Shown: piece by piece, positions 17,621-26,373 of the stretch
Layout: every line of letters starts with the position of its first letter
Numbering within the stretch: the stretch's first letter is position 1
Origin: Pseudomonadota bacterium
Lineage (GTDB): Bacteria; Pseudomonadota; Alphaproteobacteria; Acetobacterales; Acetobacteraceae
Reading direction: 5' to 3'
Assembly (NCBI GenBank): GCA_019351895.1
Contig: JABBOH010000008.1
Location: forward strand, 62,001-126,000
DNA: 64,000 bases
Position numbers and translations under genes: made by a program
Notes under the pieces: model-generated
The model's input: only the letters and a program-made list of their open reading frames with translations
Database searches by the model: none
What the model was told of the DNA's origin: nothing

Positions 17621-19105
17621 CTAGACCAGCTTCACCCAGGTCGACTTCTGCTGCGTATAAGCCAGGACGCTGTCGAAACACTTGTCGCGCGCGTTGCCCG
17701 ACTGCTTGAAGCCGCCGAAGGGCTGCGTCATGTCGCCCTCGTCGAAACAATTGACCCAGACGGTACCGGCCTCGATCTCGCGCGCCATGCGATGCGCCGT
17801 CGTCAGGTCCGTCGTCCAGATGCCCGCCGCCAAGCCATAGATCGTGTCGTTGGCGACCTCGATCGCGTTCTCGACCCCGTCGACGGGAATGATCGCGGCG
17901 ACAGGCCCGAAGATTTCCTCCTGCGCGATCCGCATCTTGGGCCCGACGCCCGTGAACAGGGCCGGCGCCACATAGGCGCCGCGCTCCAGCCCCTGCGGCA
18001 CATTGCCGCCGAAGGCCAGCGATGCGCCCTCATTCTTGCCGATCTCGATATAGCCCAGCACGCGCTTCTGCTGCTCGAAGGTCACCAGCGGGCCCATGTT
18101 CGTCTCCTCCAGCAACGGATCGCCGGGCACGAAGTTCTCGCTCTCGCGCATGAAGCCGTAGAGGAACTCGTCGTGGATCTTCTTGTCGACCAGCAGGCGC
18201 GAGCCCGCGTTGCAGACCTCGCCCATGTTGCCGTAGATGCCGAAAGCAGCCGTCTTGGTGGCCGTCGCGAGATCGGGCAGGTCGTTCATGAATACCTGCG
18301 GCGTCTTGCCGCCGCATTCCAGAGCGACCTTCTTCATGTTCGACTGCCCGGCATATTGCAGCATCAACTTGCCGACCTCGGTCGAGCCGGTGAAGCTCAC
18401 CTTGGCCACATCCATGTGCAGCGCGAGCGCGCGGCCGACCGTCTCGCCCGGCCCGTTGACGACGTTGAAGATGCCGGCAGGGCCACCCGCCTCGGCGAAG
18501 AGGCGGGCGAGATGCACGGCCGACAGCGGCGACTGCTCGGCGGGCTTCAGCACGACGGCGTTGCCTGCGGCGAGGGCGGGCGCGATCTTCCACACCGCCA
18601 TCAGCAGCGGGTAGTTCCAGGGCACGATGGCGGCGACGACGCCGAGCGGCTCGCGCGTCGTGTAGTGCAGCACGTTCGCGGGCGTCGCCGTGGTCGTGCC
18701 GGTGATCTTGTCGATACATTCGGCGCAGAAACGGATGGTCGCGGCGGCGGCCGGCACGTCGATGTTGAGCATGTCGCTGATGGGCTTGCCCATGTCGAGC
18801 GTGTCGAGCAGCGCCAGCAACTCGGCCTCGCGCTCGATGAGGTCGGCGAAGCGGTAGAGCACGGCCATGCGGTCCCGCGGCGCCATGCGGGACCAGCTGC
18901 CGCCGCGATGGGCGCGGAGCGCATCCGCAACCGCACGGTCCACATCGCCCGCCGAGCCCTGCCCGACGGCGGCCAGAACCGCGCCCGTCGCGGGGTTGAT
19001 CGTCTCGAAATGCCCGCCGCCGACCTCGACCATTTCGCCGCCGATGAAGGACCGGGTTTCGAGGCGGAGCGCGGCTGCTTTCTCGTGCCAGTTGGGCGTG
19101 GTCAT
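17621..19105 (-). CDS. NAD(P)-dependent aldehyde dehydrogenase (PuuC-like)
   Basis: 494 residues from MTTPNWHEKAAAL; upstream in-frame sequence has no family similarity. The fold motifs are intact: VPWNYPLLMAVWKIAPALAAGN, FTGSTEVGK, catalytic Glu in ALECGGKTPQ, nucleophile Cys in GEVCNAGSR, and EEIFGPV. The WVNCFDEGDMTQPFGGFKQSG end resembles gamma-glutamyl-gamma-aminobutyraldehyde dehydrogenase (PuuC), which fits the other polyamine genes in the window, but substrate choice among aldehyde dehydrogenases is hard to read. It is divergent from the acetate transporter gene. Confidence 0.85.
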   Translation of the reverse strand: MTTPNWHEKAAALRLETRSFIGGEMVEVGGGHFETINPATGAVLAAVGQGSAGDVDRAVADALRAHRGGSWSRMAPRDRMAVLYRFADLIEREAELLALLDTLDMGKPISDMLNIDVPAAAATIRFCAECIDKITGTTTATPANVLHYTTREPLGVVAAIVPWNYPLLMAVWKIAPALAAGNAVVLKPAEQSPLSAVHLARLFAEAGGPAGIFNVVNGPGETVGRALALHMDVAKVSFTGSTEVGKLMLQYAGQSNMKKVALECGGKTPQVFMNDLPDLATATKTAAFGIYGNMGEVCNAGSRLLVDKKIHDEFLYGFMRESENFVPGDPLLEETNMGPLVTFEQQKRVLGYIEIGKNEGASLAFGGNVPQGLERGAYVAPALFTGVGPKMRIAQEEIFGPVAAIIPVDGVENAIEVANDTIYGLAAGIWTTDLTTAHRMAREIEAGTVWVNCFDEGDMTQPFGGFKQSGNARDKCFDSVLAYTQQKSTWVKLV

Positions 19106-19176
19106 GGCTGTCTCCGTGCGGGTTCCGGAGCGCAGCGTAACACGGCCGAAGCCATGCTGAAGGGGCAGAGGGCCGC

Positions 19177-19202
19177 TGATTTTCGGCCTGTTCGGAAAAT
19201 CA
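19177..19202. promoter_or_regulatory. Inverted repeat in the dehydrogenase/acetate-transporter divergent region
   Basis: Perfect 8-bp arms TGATTTTC (19177-19184) and GAAAATCA (19195-19202) with a 10-base spacer, 72 bases before the aldehyde dehydrogenase start. A smaller palindrome GGAA-TCT-TTCC follows at about 19205-19215. It is a candidate operator for one or both genes; the regulator is unknown. Confidence 0.55.
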
Positions 19203-19319
19203 TCGGAATCTTTCCTAAGGCCCCTGGTTCGGTGTAGCGTAACGTCCGGGCGGCAGAGCGTTGCCGCCGCGCGACAATGACCCGGCACGCATGGCGTTCC
19301 GGGCGATCGGGAGAGTCAA

Positions 19320-19904
19320 ATGTACAAGCTTGCCAACCCTGCCCCCTTGGGGCTTGTCGGGTTCGCCCTCACCACCTGGATGCTGAGCATGGTCAATGCC
19401 GGCTGGTATCCGGAGACCTCCGTGCCGCTGGTGCTCGCACTCGCCTTCACCTTCGGCGGCCTCGCCCAGTTCTGCGCCGGACTGCTGGAACTGCCGCGCG
19501 GCAACACCTTCGGCTTCGTCGCCTTCTGCAGCTACGGCGCCTTCTGGTTGTCCTTCGCGCTGTTCGTCGAGTTCTTCGCGGCCAAGGTGCCGCCCGCCTT
19601 CGTCGGCTGGTATCTGTTCATGTGGGGTGTCTTCACCTTCTACATGTGGCTCGGCAGCCTCGCGCTGAACCGCGCCGTGTCCTACATCTTCCTGGCTCTC
19701 TGGATCACCTTCGTGCTGCTGGCGCTCGGCGCCTGGGGTATCGGCGCGGCGCATGTCATCGGCGGCTATGCCGGCCTCGTCACCGCGGTCCTCGCCTTCT
19801 ATGTTTCGGCGGCGGAGGTCATCAACGAGACGCATGGGCGGGCGGTGTTGCCGCTCGGCGTGCGGGTGCCCGCGAGCGATATCCGCGCGGCACAGGTCAT
19901 CTGA
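19320..19904 (+). CDS. satP: Acetate/succinate transporter, GPR1/FUN34/YaaH family
   Basis: 194 residues. It starts with the family signature NPAPLGLVGFALTTWM and has about six transmembrane helices with AFTFGGLAQFCAGLLELPRGNTFG, as in E. coli SatP. It probably exchanges acetate (or succinate) with protons across the inner membrane. GGGAGAG precedes the ATG. A 7-bp GC-rich hairpin (19249-19268) sits in its leader. Divergence from an aldehyde dehydrogenase whose product is a carboxylate is suggestive. Confidence 0.9.
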   Translation: MYKLANPAPLGLVGFALTTWMLSMVNAGWYPETSVPLVLALAFTFGGLAQFCAGLLELPRGNTFGFVAFCSYGAFWLSFALFVEFFAAKVPPAFVGWYLFMWGVFTFYMWLGSLALNRAVSYIFLALWITFVLLALGAWGIGAAHVIGGYAGLVTAVLAFYVSAAEVINETHGRAVLPLGVRVPASDIRAAQVI

Positions 19905-19932
19905 ACAACGTCTGAACGAAAGCGAGCCAGCC

Positions 19933-20838
19933 TTGGATAAAGAGCGCGTTGGATTTGTCGGCCTGGGCCTCATGGGTCAGGGCATGGCGCGAAACATCCT
20001 GAGAAAGGGCTGGCCGCTGACGGTGCTCGCTCATCGCAGCCGCACCGCCGTCGAGGCGCTGGTGGCGGAGGGTGCCGTGGAAGCATCCTCCGCCCGCGCG
20101 CTCGCGGAGGCGAGCGACGTGGTGGTGCTCTGCGTCACGGGATCGACCGAGGTCTCGGCGGTGGTCGAGGGACCGGACGGTCTCGCGGCTGCCGGAAAGC
20201 CGATCGTCATCATCGACTGCTCGACCTCCGACCCGTCGCAGACGCTGCGCCTCGCGGAGACGCTGAGCGGGCAGGGCATCACATTGATCGACGCGCCGCT
20301 GAGCCGGACGCCCAAGGATGCCGAGGCGGGCAATCTGGATGTGATGGTGGGCGGACCGGACGACGTGGTCGCGCGGGTGCGGCCCATCCTGGACGCCTTC
20401 GCGGGGCGGGTGGTGCCGACCGGCCCCACCGGCACCGGCCACACGATGAAGCTGCTCAACAATTTCGTTTCGATGGGCTATGCGGCGATCTATTCCGAGG
20501 CGCTGGCTCTCGGCGCCAAGGCGGGGCTGACGCCGCAGGTCTTCGACAACGTCATCCGGGGTGGGCGGATGGACTGTCTGTTCTACCAGACCTTCTTCAA
20601 ATACGTGCTGGAGCGGGACCGCAACGCGCATCAGTTCGCGATCCGCAACGCTTTGAAGGACATGACCTATCTGGCCGGGTTTGCCGGTTCGGCGAGCTTC
20701 GCCAACCCGATGGGGGCGGCGGTGCGCAACAGCTTCGCGCTGGCGGCCGGGACGGGCCATGCGGAGGATTACGTGCCGCAGCTGTCCGACATCATCGCCG
20801 AGATGAACGGCGTGTCGCTGGTGCCGAAGAAGGACTGA
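19933..20838 (+). CDS. NAD(P)-binding beta-hydroxyacid dehydrogenase (3-hydroxyisobutyrate dehydrogenase family)
   Basis: 301 residues from a TTG at 19933, chosen because the Rossmann motif VGFVGLGLMGQGMA follows at once; no ATG is available nearby. It carries DAPLSRTPKDAEAGNLDVMVGG (substrate-binding DxPVSGG-like block) and the catalytic Lys in GHTMKLLNNFVSMG. Members reduce tartronate semialdehyde, methylmalonate semialdehyde or related acids; the substrate here is not determinable. It begins 28 bases after satP, so the two may share a transcript. Confidence 0.85.
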   Translation: MDKERVGFVGLGLMGQGMARNILRKGWPLTVLAHRSRTAVEALVAEGAVEASSARALAEASDVVVLCVTGSTEVSAVVEGPDGLAAAGKPIVIIDCSTSDPSQTLRLAETLSGQGITLIDAPLSRTPKDAEAGNLDVMVGGPDDVVARVRPILDAFAGRVVPTGPTGTGHTMKLLNNFVSMGYAAIYSEALALGAKAGLTPQVFDNVIRGGRMDCLFYQTFFKYVLERDRNAHQFAIRNALKDMTYLAGFAGSASFANPMGAAVRNSFALAAGTGHAEDYVPQLSDIIAEMNGVSLVPKKD

Positions 20839-20858
20839 GGATCGTCCGGCCGCAGCCG

Positions 20859-21551
20859 TCAGTCATCGCCGCGGAGGTGGCGCTCGGCGCGGCGGAGATC
20901 CGCCTCGGTCGTGATCTTGAAGGCGTCCTCCGACCCCTGCACGACGCGCACCGGCAGGCCCACCGCCTCGGCGACCGAGGCGTCGTCCGTCACCAGCGGC
21001 AGATCGTCGCGCGCCGCCACCGACCGGTGCGCCGCCAGGATCGCGTCATAGGCGAAGCCCTGCGGCGTCTGCGCCCGCCATAGCGGCGCGCGGTCGATGG
21101 TGCCGGTGATCATCCCGCCCGCGCAGGCCTTGATCGTGTCGAAGACGGGCATCGCCGCGATGGCCGCGGGGCCGGTTTCCAGCGCCGCGACGACGGCGGC
21201 GATGGTCTCGGCCGTCACGAAGGGGCGCACGCCGTCATGGATGAGCACGCGGTCGGGCGGGTCTGCGGCCAGCGCCTCCAACCCCAGGCGGACGGATGCA
21301 TCCCGCGTCTCGCCGCCGAAGATGGGAGGCGAGAGGTCCAGCCCCGCGGTCGCCGCCTCATAGAGGGCGAGGTCGTCGCGGTGGATGACGACGGAGATGG
21401 CGGTGATGGCGGGATGCAGGCGGAAGGCGAGGGCGGTGTGGCGCAGCACCGCGATGCGGCCGAGCAGCCGGTACTGCTTTGGCGCGCCGGGGCCCATGCG
21501 CGTGCCGCGCCCGGCGCAGACGATCAGCGCGGTCACCTTCATCGCGGCCAT
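20859..21551 (-). CDS. ispD: 2-C-methyl-D-erythritol 4-phosphate cytidylyltransferase
   Basis: 230 residues. The nucleotide-binding CAGRGTRMGPGAPKQYRLL, VLIHDGVRPFV and RAQTPQGF blocks define IspD, step three of the MEP isoprenoid pathway. Many alphaproteobacteria carry an IspD-IspF fusion; here the protein ends after IspD (RRAERHLRGDD) and no ispF lies adjacent. It faces the dehydrogenase gene tail to tail. Confidence 0.93.
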   Translation of the reverse strand: MAAMKVTALIVCAGRGTRMGPGAPKQYRLLGRIAVLRHTALAFRLHPAITAISVVIHRDDLALYEAATAGLDLSPPIFGGETRDASVRLGLEALAADPPDRVLIHDGVRPFVTAETIAAVVAALETGPAAIAAMPVFDTIKACAGGMITGTIDRAPLWRAQTPQGFAYDAILAAHRSVAARDDLPLVTDDASVAEAVGLPVRVVQGSEDAFKITTEADLRRAERHLRGDD

Positions 21552-21637
21552 TACCCTCCTGCCGCCCCCGAGGTCAGGGCCGCAACCGCCTCATGGAACA
21601 GTTCGCGCGGCGGCTCAAGCCGGCAAGGGCGGCGCCC

Positions 21638-22072
21638 TCAGTGCGCCGTGCCCCAGACGCGGACCCCGCCGGCACCCGAACAGTAGCAGGCGGTGCCAGG
21701 GGAGCGCGCCACTTCCATGGGGCAGGTGAGCGCCGGGGCGTAGCAGTTGCGGGCAGGCACCGGATAGCCTGCCCCCGGCGGACGATAGTAGACGGGCGGC
21801 GGCGGCGGCGGGGCATAGACCACGGGCGGCGGCGCGTAATAGACGGGCGGCGGAGCGACCACGATCGGCGGCGGCGCATAGTAGTAGGGCCGCGGCGCGT
21901 AATAGGGCCGTGCATAGGGATAGCCTGGCGCGACCCAGACGCCGCCGCGCCACCACGCGAGGGCGGGCGTCGGCGCGATCAACCCGCCCGCCGCGAGCCC
22001 GGCGGTGCCGGCCACAACGGCGATGTAGGCTAGCTTGATGCGTCGCGAGACGCTCCGGCGGAAACTCATCAT
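21638..22072 (-). CDS. Small secreted Pro/Tyr-rich protein
   Basis: 144 residues from MMSFRRSVSRR with GGGAGG upstream. There is a signal peptide (cleavage near TPALA-WW) and then a low-complexity stretch of Tyr-Pro-Ala units (PYYAPRPYYYAPPP, PVYYAPPPVVYAPPPP), ending in a short Cys-containing tail (NCYAPALTCPMEVARS...ACYCSG) resembling the variable C-termini of small envelope proteins. No enzyme motif is visible and its function is unknown. It stands alone between ispD and the HAD gene. Confidence 0.75.
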   Translation of the reverse strand: MMSFRRSVSRRIKLAYIAVVAGTAGLAAGGLIAPTPALAWWRGGVWVAPGYPYARPYYAPRPYYYAPPPIVVAPPPVYYAPPPVVYAPPPPPPVYYRPPGAGYPVPARNCYAPALTCPMEVARSPGTACYCSGAGGVRVWGTAH

Positions 22073-22154
22073 GCTGCCCTCCCACGTGACGGTCGGAGAC
22101 CTTAGCGCGGGAAGGATGTCCAAATTCTGGCGATTCCGTCGGACCTGCCCTGTC

Positions 22155-22823
22155 TCAGACGTGCGACAGCCGGAAGACGTCGCCGTCCCGCCGGACGCGA
22201 AGCCCGCTGAGGTCGGGCACCCAAAGCTCGCCCTTGCGGTCCAGCCCCTCGGATGATTGCGTGGAGGCAACGGCGACGACCTGCGCGCCCGACGCGCGCC
22301 CGGCGGCGAGGCCGGCATCGGCATCCTCGAAGACGATGCAGTCGCGCGGATCGAGCCCGAGCCCCTCGGCGCCCAGCCGATAGCAGTGCGGATCGGGCTT
22401 GCCCCGTTCCACCGATTCGGCGGTGATGAAGACGCGCGGCACCGGCAGCCCACAGGCTTCGAGCCGGCTTCGCGCCAGGGCCGCGTCGGCGGAGGTGACC
22501 AAGGCCCAGCTATCGGGCGGCAGGGACGCGATCAGCGCGCGCGCACCGGGGATTTCCACCAGCCCGTCGAGGTCGAGCCGCTCGGCCTCCTCCAGCCAGC
22601 GCGCCTCGGCCTCGGGGTCGGTCACGTGGGTCGCGAACATGCGGATGGTCTCGATCGCGCGGCGGCCATGGGCGACGGGCATGAGACCCACCGGGTCGAT
22701 GCCCTGGCGGCGCGCCCAAACACCCCAGACGCGCTCGACGACCGCGCCGGAATCGACCAGAGTCCCGTCCATATCGAACAGGAAGCCTCGCGCCGTGAGT
22801 TGCCGACCGCTTTCGAAACGCAT
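22155..22823 (-). CDS. HAD-family phosphatase (sugar phosphatase-like)
   Basis: 222 residues. HAD motif I FDMDGTLVDS, motif II in ALVTSAD, motif III Lys in ERGKPDPHCY and motif IV FEDADAGLAAG are complete, with a helical cap between I and II (subfamily I). Resemblance to YfbT/HxpA-type hexitol and hexose phosphatases is general; the substrate is unknown. Its ATG overlaps the ATG of the divergent NlpC-like gene. Confidence 0.88.
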   Translation of the reverse strand: MRFESGRQLTARGFLFDMDGTLVDSGAVVERVWGVWARRQGIDPVGLMPVAHGRRAIETIRMFATHVTDPEAEARWLEEAERLDLDGLVEIPGARALIASLPPDSWALVTSADAALARSRLEACGLPVPRVFITAESVERGKPDPHCYRLGAEGLGLDPRDCIVFEDADAGLAAGRASGAQVVAVASTQSSEGLDRKGELWVPDLSGLRVRRDGDVFRLSHV

Positions 22824-23790
22824 GGTGTTCGCCGATCATCCCGTGGGGCCGCGCCGCAGAGACCTGATGGCATGCGTCGCGAGCGCGGCGGCGAGCTTTA
22901 CCGTCGGCCACGCCGAAGCGCAAACGTCGCGCCCGGGCGCGACTGTCCGCGGGGACCTGCCATCCGCGTCAGAGGCGGACGCTGGCTATACCTCGCCCTA
23001 TGACCTGCGTTTCGCATCGGCGCAGGTGCTGCTGGATGCGGGCTTCGACCGCGCACCCTGGAACGACCCCGGCGGGGAGTCCGATATGCCCTTCGCGGTC
23101 TGGGAGAAGGCCCATGTCGGCGACCGCGATGCCGCCTGGGGCCCGCCCGCCCGGCAATATCCGGCGCCGCGACTGCCGCTGACCGACGCCGCGTATCTGC
23201 GCGAGCGCGTGATCGCCGTGGCCGCCCGCCACCTCGGACTGGGCTATCAGCATCATCACGTGCCGTCCTGGCCGCCGCCCGCGGGCTGGCCCTGGCGCAC
23301 AGTGGCGGCAGGCGCGAACGGGCGCGGCCTCGACTGCAGCAACTTCACCTCCTTCGTCTTCAACTACGCGCTCGGCATCAAGCTGCCGACGGCGGTGGGG
23401 CAGCAGGCGTGGGACCTGGACCTGCAGGGTCCGGGCGGCGCCGGCTGCCTGCGCGCGGCCCATGTGCCCATCCACGGCTTCGAAGCGCTGGGTGCCGACC
23501 TGCAGCCGGCGGATCTGGTGTTCATCCGCAACCGGAGCGGACAGGTCGGGCACGTCGTGATGTGGCTGGGGTCGGTGGGGCAGTCCCCGGATGGCGACCC
23601 GCTTGTCATCGACTGCACCCAGAGCCTCCACCGTGACGCCGGGGGCGTCCTGATCCCGCGCGGCGTGCAGCTGCGGCCCTTCCGCCGCACGAGTTGGTAC
23701 TGGCGGCGCTTCTCCCACGCCCACCGCGTCATCGGCGCCGAGACGCAGGTCTGCAGCGCGCCCCGGCCGTCGTCCGAGGGCGGCGGCTGA
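22822..23790 (+). CDS. Secreted NlpC/P60-like cysteine hydrolase
   Basis: 322 residues if the ATG at 22822 is used; a GTG at 22843 would remove the overlap with the HAD start. The N-terminus has a twin-arginine-like signal (PRRRDLMACVASAAASF). The catalytic core shows Cys172 in GLDCSNFTSFVFNYALG and a His in SGQVGHVVMWLG, in the order expected for NlpC/P60 peptidoglycan endopeptidases, followed by VIDCTQS. It is probably exported to act on cell wall peptides or another amide; no SH3 or LysM domain is present. Confidence 0.75.
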   Translation: MVFADHPVGPRRRDLMACVASAAASFTVGHAEAQTSRPGATVRGDLPSASEADAGYTSPYDLRFASAQVLLDAGFDRAPWNDPGGESDMPFAVWEKAHVGDRDAAWGPPARQYPAPRLPLTDAAYLRERVIAVAARHLGLGYQHHHVPSWPPPAGWPWRTVAAGANGRGLDCSNFTSFVFNYALGIKLPTAVGQQAWDLDLQGPGGAGCLRAAHVPIHGFEALGADLQPADLVFIRNRSGQVGHVVMWLGSVGQSPDGDPLVIDCTQSLHRDAGGVLIPRGVQLRPFRRTSWYWRRFSHAHRVIGAETQVCSAPRPSSEGGG

Positions 23791-24005
23791 CGGCTGTCGC
23801 GGCCGGGCGCCGAAAGAAACTCCTTCTCGCCCGAGCGCCCCGCACGCGGAGCCGGAGATGCAGTCACTCGTGAAGCGGGTCTTCAGGGTATGGTTCTTCT
23901 CCCGGATCAGGGTGCCGTGAGGAGGCATGTCTTTATGGGCGGGGGTCCTTGATCGGTCCGGTGCGAGATGCGAGTGGATGCGCCATCTCAGCCAAGGAGC
24001 ACGCG

Positions 24006-24656
24006 ATGACCGTTCAGCTAGGGCAGATCGCCCCCGATTTCGAGCAGGACAGCAGCATGGGCCCGATCAGCCTCCATGCCTATCTCGGCGATGCCTGGGG
24101 GGTGCTGTTCAGCCACCCGAAGGATTACACGCCGGTCTGCACCACCGAACTCGCGGCCGTCGCCCGCCTCATGCCCGAATGGGAGAAGCGGCACGTCAAG
24201 CCGATCGGTCTCTCCGTCGACAGCACCGAGAACCACGCGGGCTGGGCGCGCGACATCGAGGAGACGCAGGGGCAGGCGCTGAACTTCCCGGTGATCGCTG
24301 ACCGCGACCGGAGGGTCTCCAACCTCTACGGCATGATCCATCCCGAGGCGGATGCGAGCCTGACCGTGCGCAGCGTCTTCATCATCGACCCGAACAAGAA
24401 GGTGCGGCTGATCCTGACCTATCCGCCGAGCACCGGGCGCAACTTCCGCGAGATCCTGCGCGTGATCGACAGCCTGCAGCTGACCGACACGAACAAGGTC
24501 GCGACACCCGCCGACTGGACGCCGGGCGAGCATGTCATCATCGTGCCGAGCCTGTCGGACGAGGATGCGAAGGCCCGCTTTCCGCAGGGCTGGAAGACGC
24601 TGCGCCCCTATCTGCGCGTCGTCGACCTCGATGCCGCGCCGAAAGCCGCCGAATAA
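24006..24656 (+). CDS. 1-Cys peroxiredoxin (Prx6 type)
   Basis: 216 residues from the ATG at 24006 with AAGGAG 6-7 bases upstream. The peroxidatic Cys45 sits in HPKDYTPVCTTELA and is the only cysteine in the protein, so this is a true 1-Cys enzyme. The C-terminal domain with PPSTGRNFREILRVIDSLQ and the W-x-PGE motif is typical of Prx6. It reduces peroxides in the cytoplasm. It is followed by a hairpin, and then by pstB. Confidence 0.93.
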   Translation: MTVQLGQIAPDFEQDSSMGPISLHAYLGDAWGVLFSHPKDYTPVCTTELAAVARLMPEWEKRHVKPIGLSVDSTENHAGWARDIEETQGQALNFPVIADRDRRVSNLYGMIHPEADASLTVRSVFIIDPNKKVRLILTYPPSTGRNFREILRVIDSLQLTDTNKVATPADWTPGEHVIIVPSLSDEDAKARFPQGWKTLRPYLRVVDLDAAPKAAE

Positions 24657-24674
24657 CCGGGACGGAGGAGGGCC

Positions 24675-24698
24675 CCCCGGCGGCCTGCCGCGCCGGGG
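24675..24698 (+). terminator. GC-rich hairpin after the peroxiredoxin gene
   Basis: 8-bp stem CCCCGGCG/CGCCGGGG with an 8-base loop, 18 bases after the stop. There is no T-run, so it is a weak or Rho-assisted terminator at best. Confidence 0.45.
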
Positions 24699-24806
24699 CG
24701 TCATCAAAGCTTCACGCCCGGCCCATGGCCGGCACGGGTCGCCTCGGGTATTTCCGCTCACGATCGGCGTGAACTTGTGTAAGATTCCCTGAAACGTGGT
24801 GGGCAG

Positions 24807-25628
24807 ATGCAGATGGCGGTGACGGAACAGGCGCGACCCTTGGCACAGCCGTCGGCTATTGCAGGTGCCGTGGGCGACACCCGCATCGCCATCCGCGATC
24901 TGCATTTCTACTATGGCAAGACCCACGCCCTGAAGGGCATCAACCTGGACGTGCCGACCCGCGAGGTCATCGCGATGATCGGACCATCCGGCTGCGGCAA
25001 ATCGACGCTTCTGCGCGTCATCAACCGCATGTACGACCTCTATCCCGGCCAGCGGGCCGAGGGTTCGGTCATGCTCGACGACATGAACGTCATCGGCGAC
25101 GACGTGGACCTGAACGCGCTGCGCAGCCGTGTCGGCATGGTCTTCCAGAAGCCGACGCCCTTCCAGATGTCGGTCTACGACAACGTCGCCTTCGGCGTGC
25201 GCCTGCACGAGAAGCTCTCCCGCGCCGAGATGGATGAGCGGGTGCAGTGGTCGCTGACGCGTGCCGCCCTTTGGGACGAGGTGAAGGACCGGCTGCGCGC
25301 CCCCGCGAGCGGCATGTCGGGCGGGCAGCAGCAGCGCCTCTGCATCGCCCGCAGCATCGCGATCCGCCCCGAGGTCCTGCTGCTCGACGAGCCGACCAGC
25401 GCGCTCGACCCGATCAGCACGGCCAAGATCGAGGAGCTGATCGACGAGCTCAAGAAGGATTTCACCATCATCATCGTGACCCACAACATGCAGCAGGCGG
25501 CCCGCTGCGCCGATCAGGTCGCGTTCTTCTACCTCGGCGAATTGGTGGAGGTGGATGCCGCTGGCAGGATGTTCACGAACCCCAAGGAACGCCGGACCCA
25601 GGAATACATCACCGGGCGCTTCGGTTGA
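24807..25628 (+). CDS. pstB: Phosphate ABC transporter ATP-binding protein
   Basis: 273 residues. Walker [10 protein letters not shown] at residues 59-67, [19 protein letters not shown] (PstB-specific), signature [14 protein letters not shown] and Walker [15 protein letters not shown] identify PstB. The usual pstS, pstC and pstA genes are not upstream; a peroxiredoxin gene is. It is followed by phoU after 10 bases. No clear PHO box (CTGTCAT-N4-CTGTCAT) was seen before it. Confidence 0.95.
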   Translation: MQMAVTEQARPLAQPSAIAGAVGDTRIAIRDLHFYYGKTHALKGINLDVPTREVIAMIGPSGCGKSTLLRVINRMYDLYPGQRAEGSVMLDDMNVIGDDVDLNALRSRVGMVFQKPTPFQMSVYDNVAFGVRLHEKLSRAEMDERVQWSLTRAALWDEVKDRLRAPASGMSGGQQQRLCIARSIAIRPEVLLLDEPTSALDPISTAKIEELIDELKKDFTIIIVTHNMQQAARCADQVAFFYLGELVEVDAAGRMFTNPKERRTQEYITGRFG

Positions 25629-25638
25629 TCGCCGCGCC

Positions 25639-26364
25639 ATGAGTCCAGCTTCCGAAAGCGAGCGTATCGTGAAAAGCTATGAGCAGGATCTCGGCCGTCT
25701 GCGCGGTCTCGTGACCAAGATGGGCGGGATGGTCGAGGCGCAGGCCGCCAACGCCGCCCGCGCGGTGCTGGAGCACAATGCCACCGCCGCGGGCTATGCC
25801 GTCCAGGACGACCTCAATGTCGACAGCCTCGAACGCGAGATCGTCGATTTCGCAATCCGGCTGCTGGCCCTCCGCCAGCCGGTCGCGGCCGACCTCCGCA
25901 TGATCGTCGCCAGCCTCAAGATCAGCGGCGATCTGGAGCGCATCGGCGACTACGCGGCGAACGTCGCCAAGCGCAGCCTTGTGCTGAACGAGATCGCGGC
26001 CCCCTACTCGCTGAGCGGCATCGGCCATATGTGCAGGCTGGTGCAGGAGAATCTCAAACACACGGTGGACGCGATCGGCGAGGACAACGCCGAGCGCGCG
26101 CTGGAGGTCTGGCGCTCCGACATCATGATCGACGATGTCTATTCCGGCATCTTCCGCGAGCAGATCACCTACATGATGGAGGACCCGCGCAACATCACGC
26201 CCTGCACGCATCTTCTCTTCATCGCCAAGAATCTCGAGCGCATGGGCGACCACGCAACGAACATCGCCGAGACGCTGCATTACGCGATCACCGGCTCCAC
26301 GATGCCGAACGACCGCCCCAAGGGCGAGAGCGGCTTTTCGACCAATCGCTATCCCGGCGCTTGA
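25639..26364 (+). CDS. phoU: Phosphate signalling protein PhoU
   Basis: 241 residues from MSPASESERIVKSYEQDL. Two repeats of the PhoU three-helix domain are visible, with the metal-binding E/DxxxD motifs in LKISGDLERIGDYAANVAKR and FIAKNLERMGDHATNIAE. It links the Pst transporter to the PhoR/PhoB system. It lies between pstB and phoB in the usual order. Confidence 0.95.
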   Translation: MSPASESERIVKSYEQDLGRLRGLVTKMGGMVEAQAANAARAVLEHNATAAGYAVQDDLNVDSLEREIVDFAIRLLALRQPVAADLRMIVASLKISGDLERIGDYAANVAKRSLVLNEIAAPYSLSGIGHMCRLVQENLKHTVDAIGEDNAERALEVWRSDIMIDDVYSGIFREQITYMMEDPRNITPCTHLLFIAKNLERMGDHATNIAETLHYAITGSTMPNDRPKGESGFSTNRYPGA

Positions 26365-26373
26365 GGGCGAGGA

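Noticed and set aside
24750-24806. PHO box before pstB
   Set aside because: No pair of CTGTCAT-like heptamers with 11-base period was found; only scattered partial matches.
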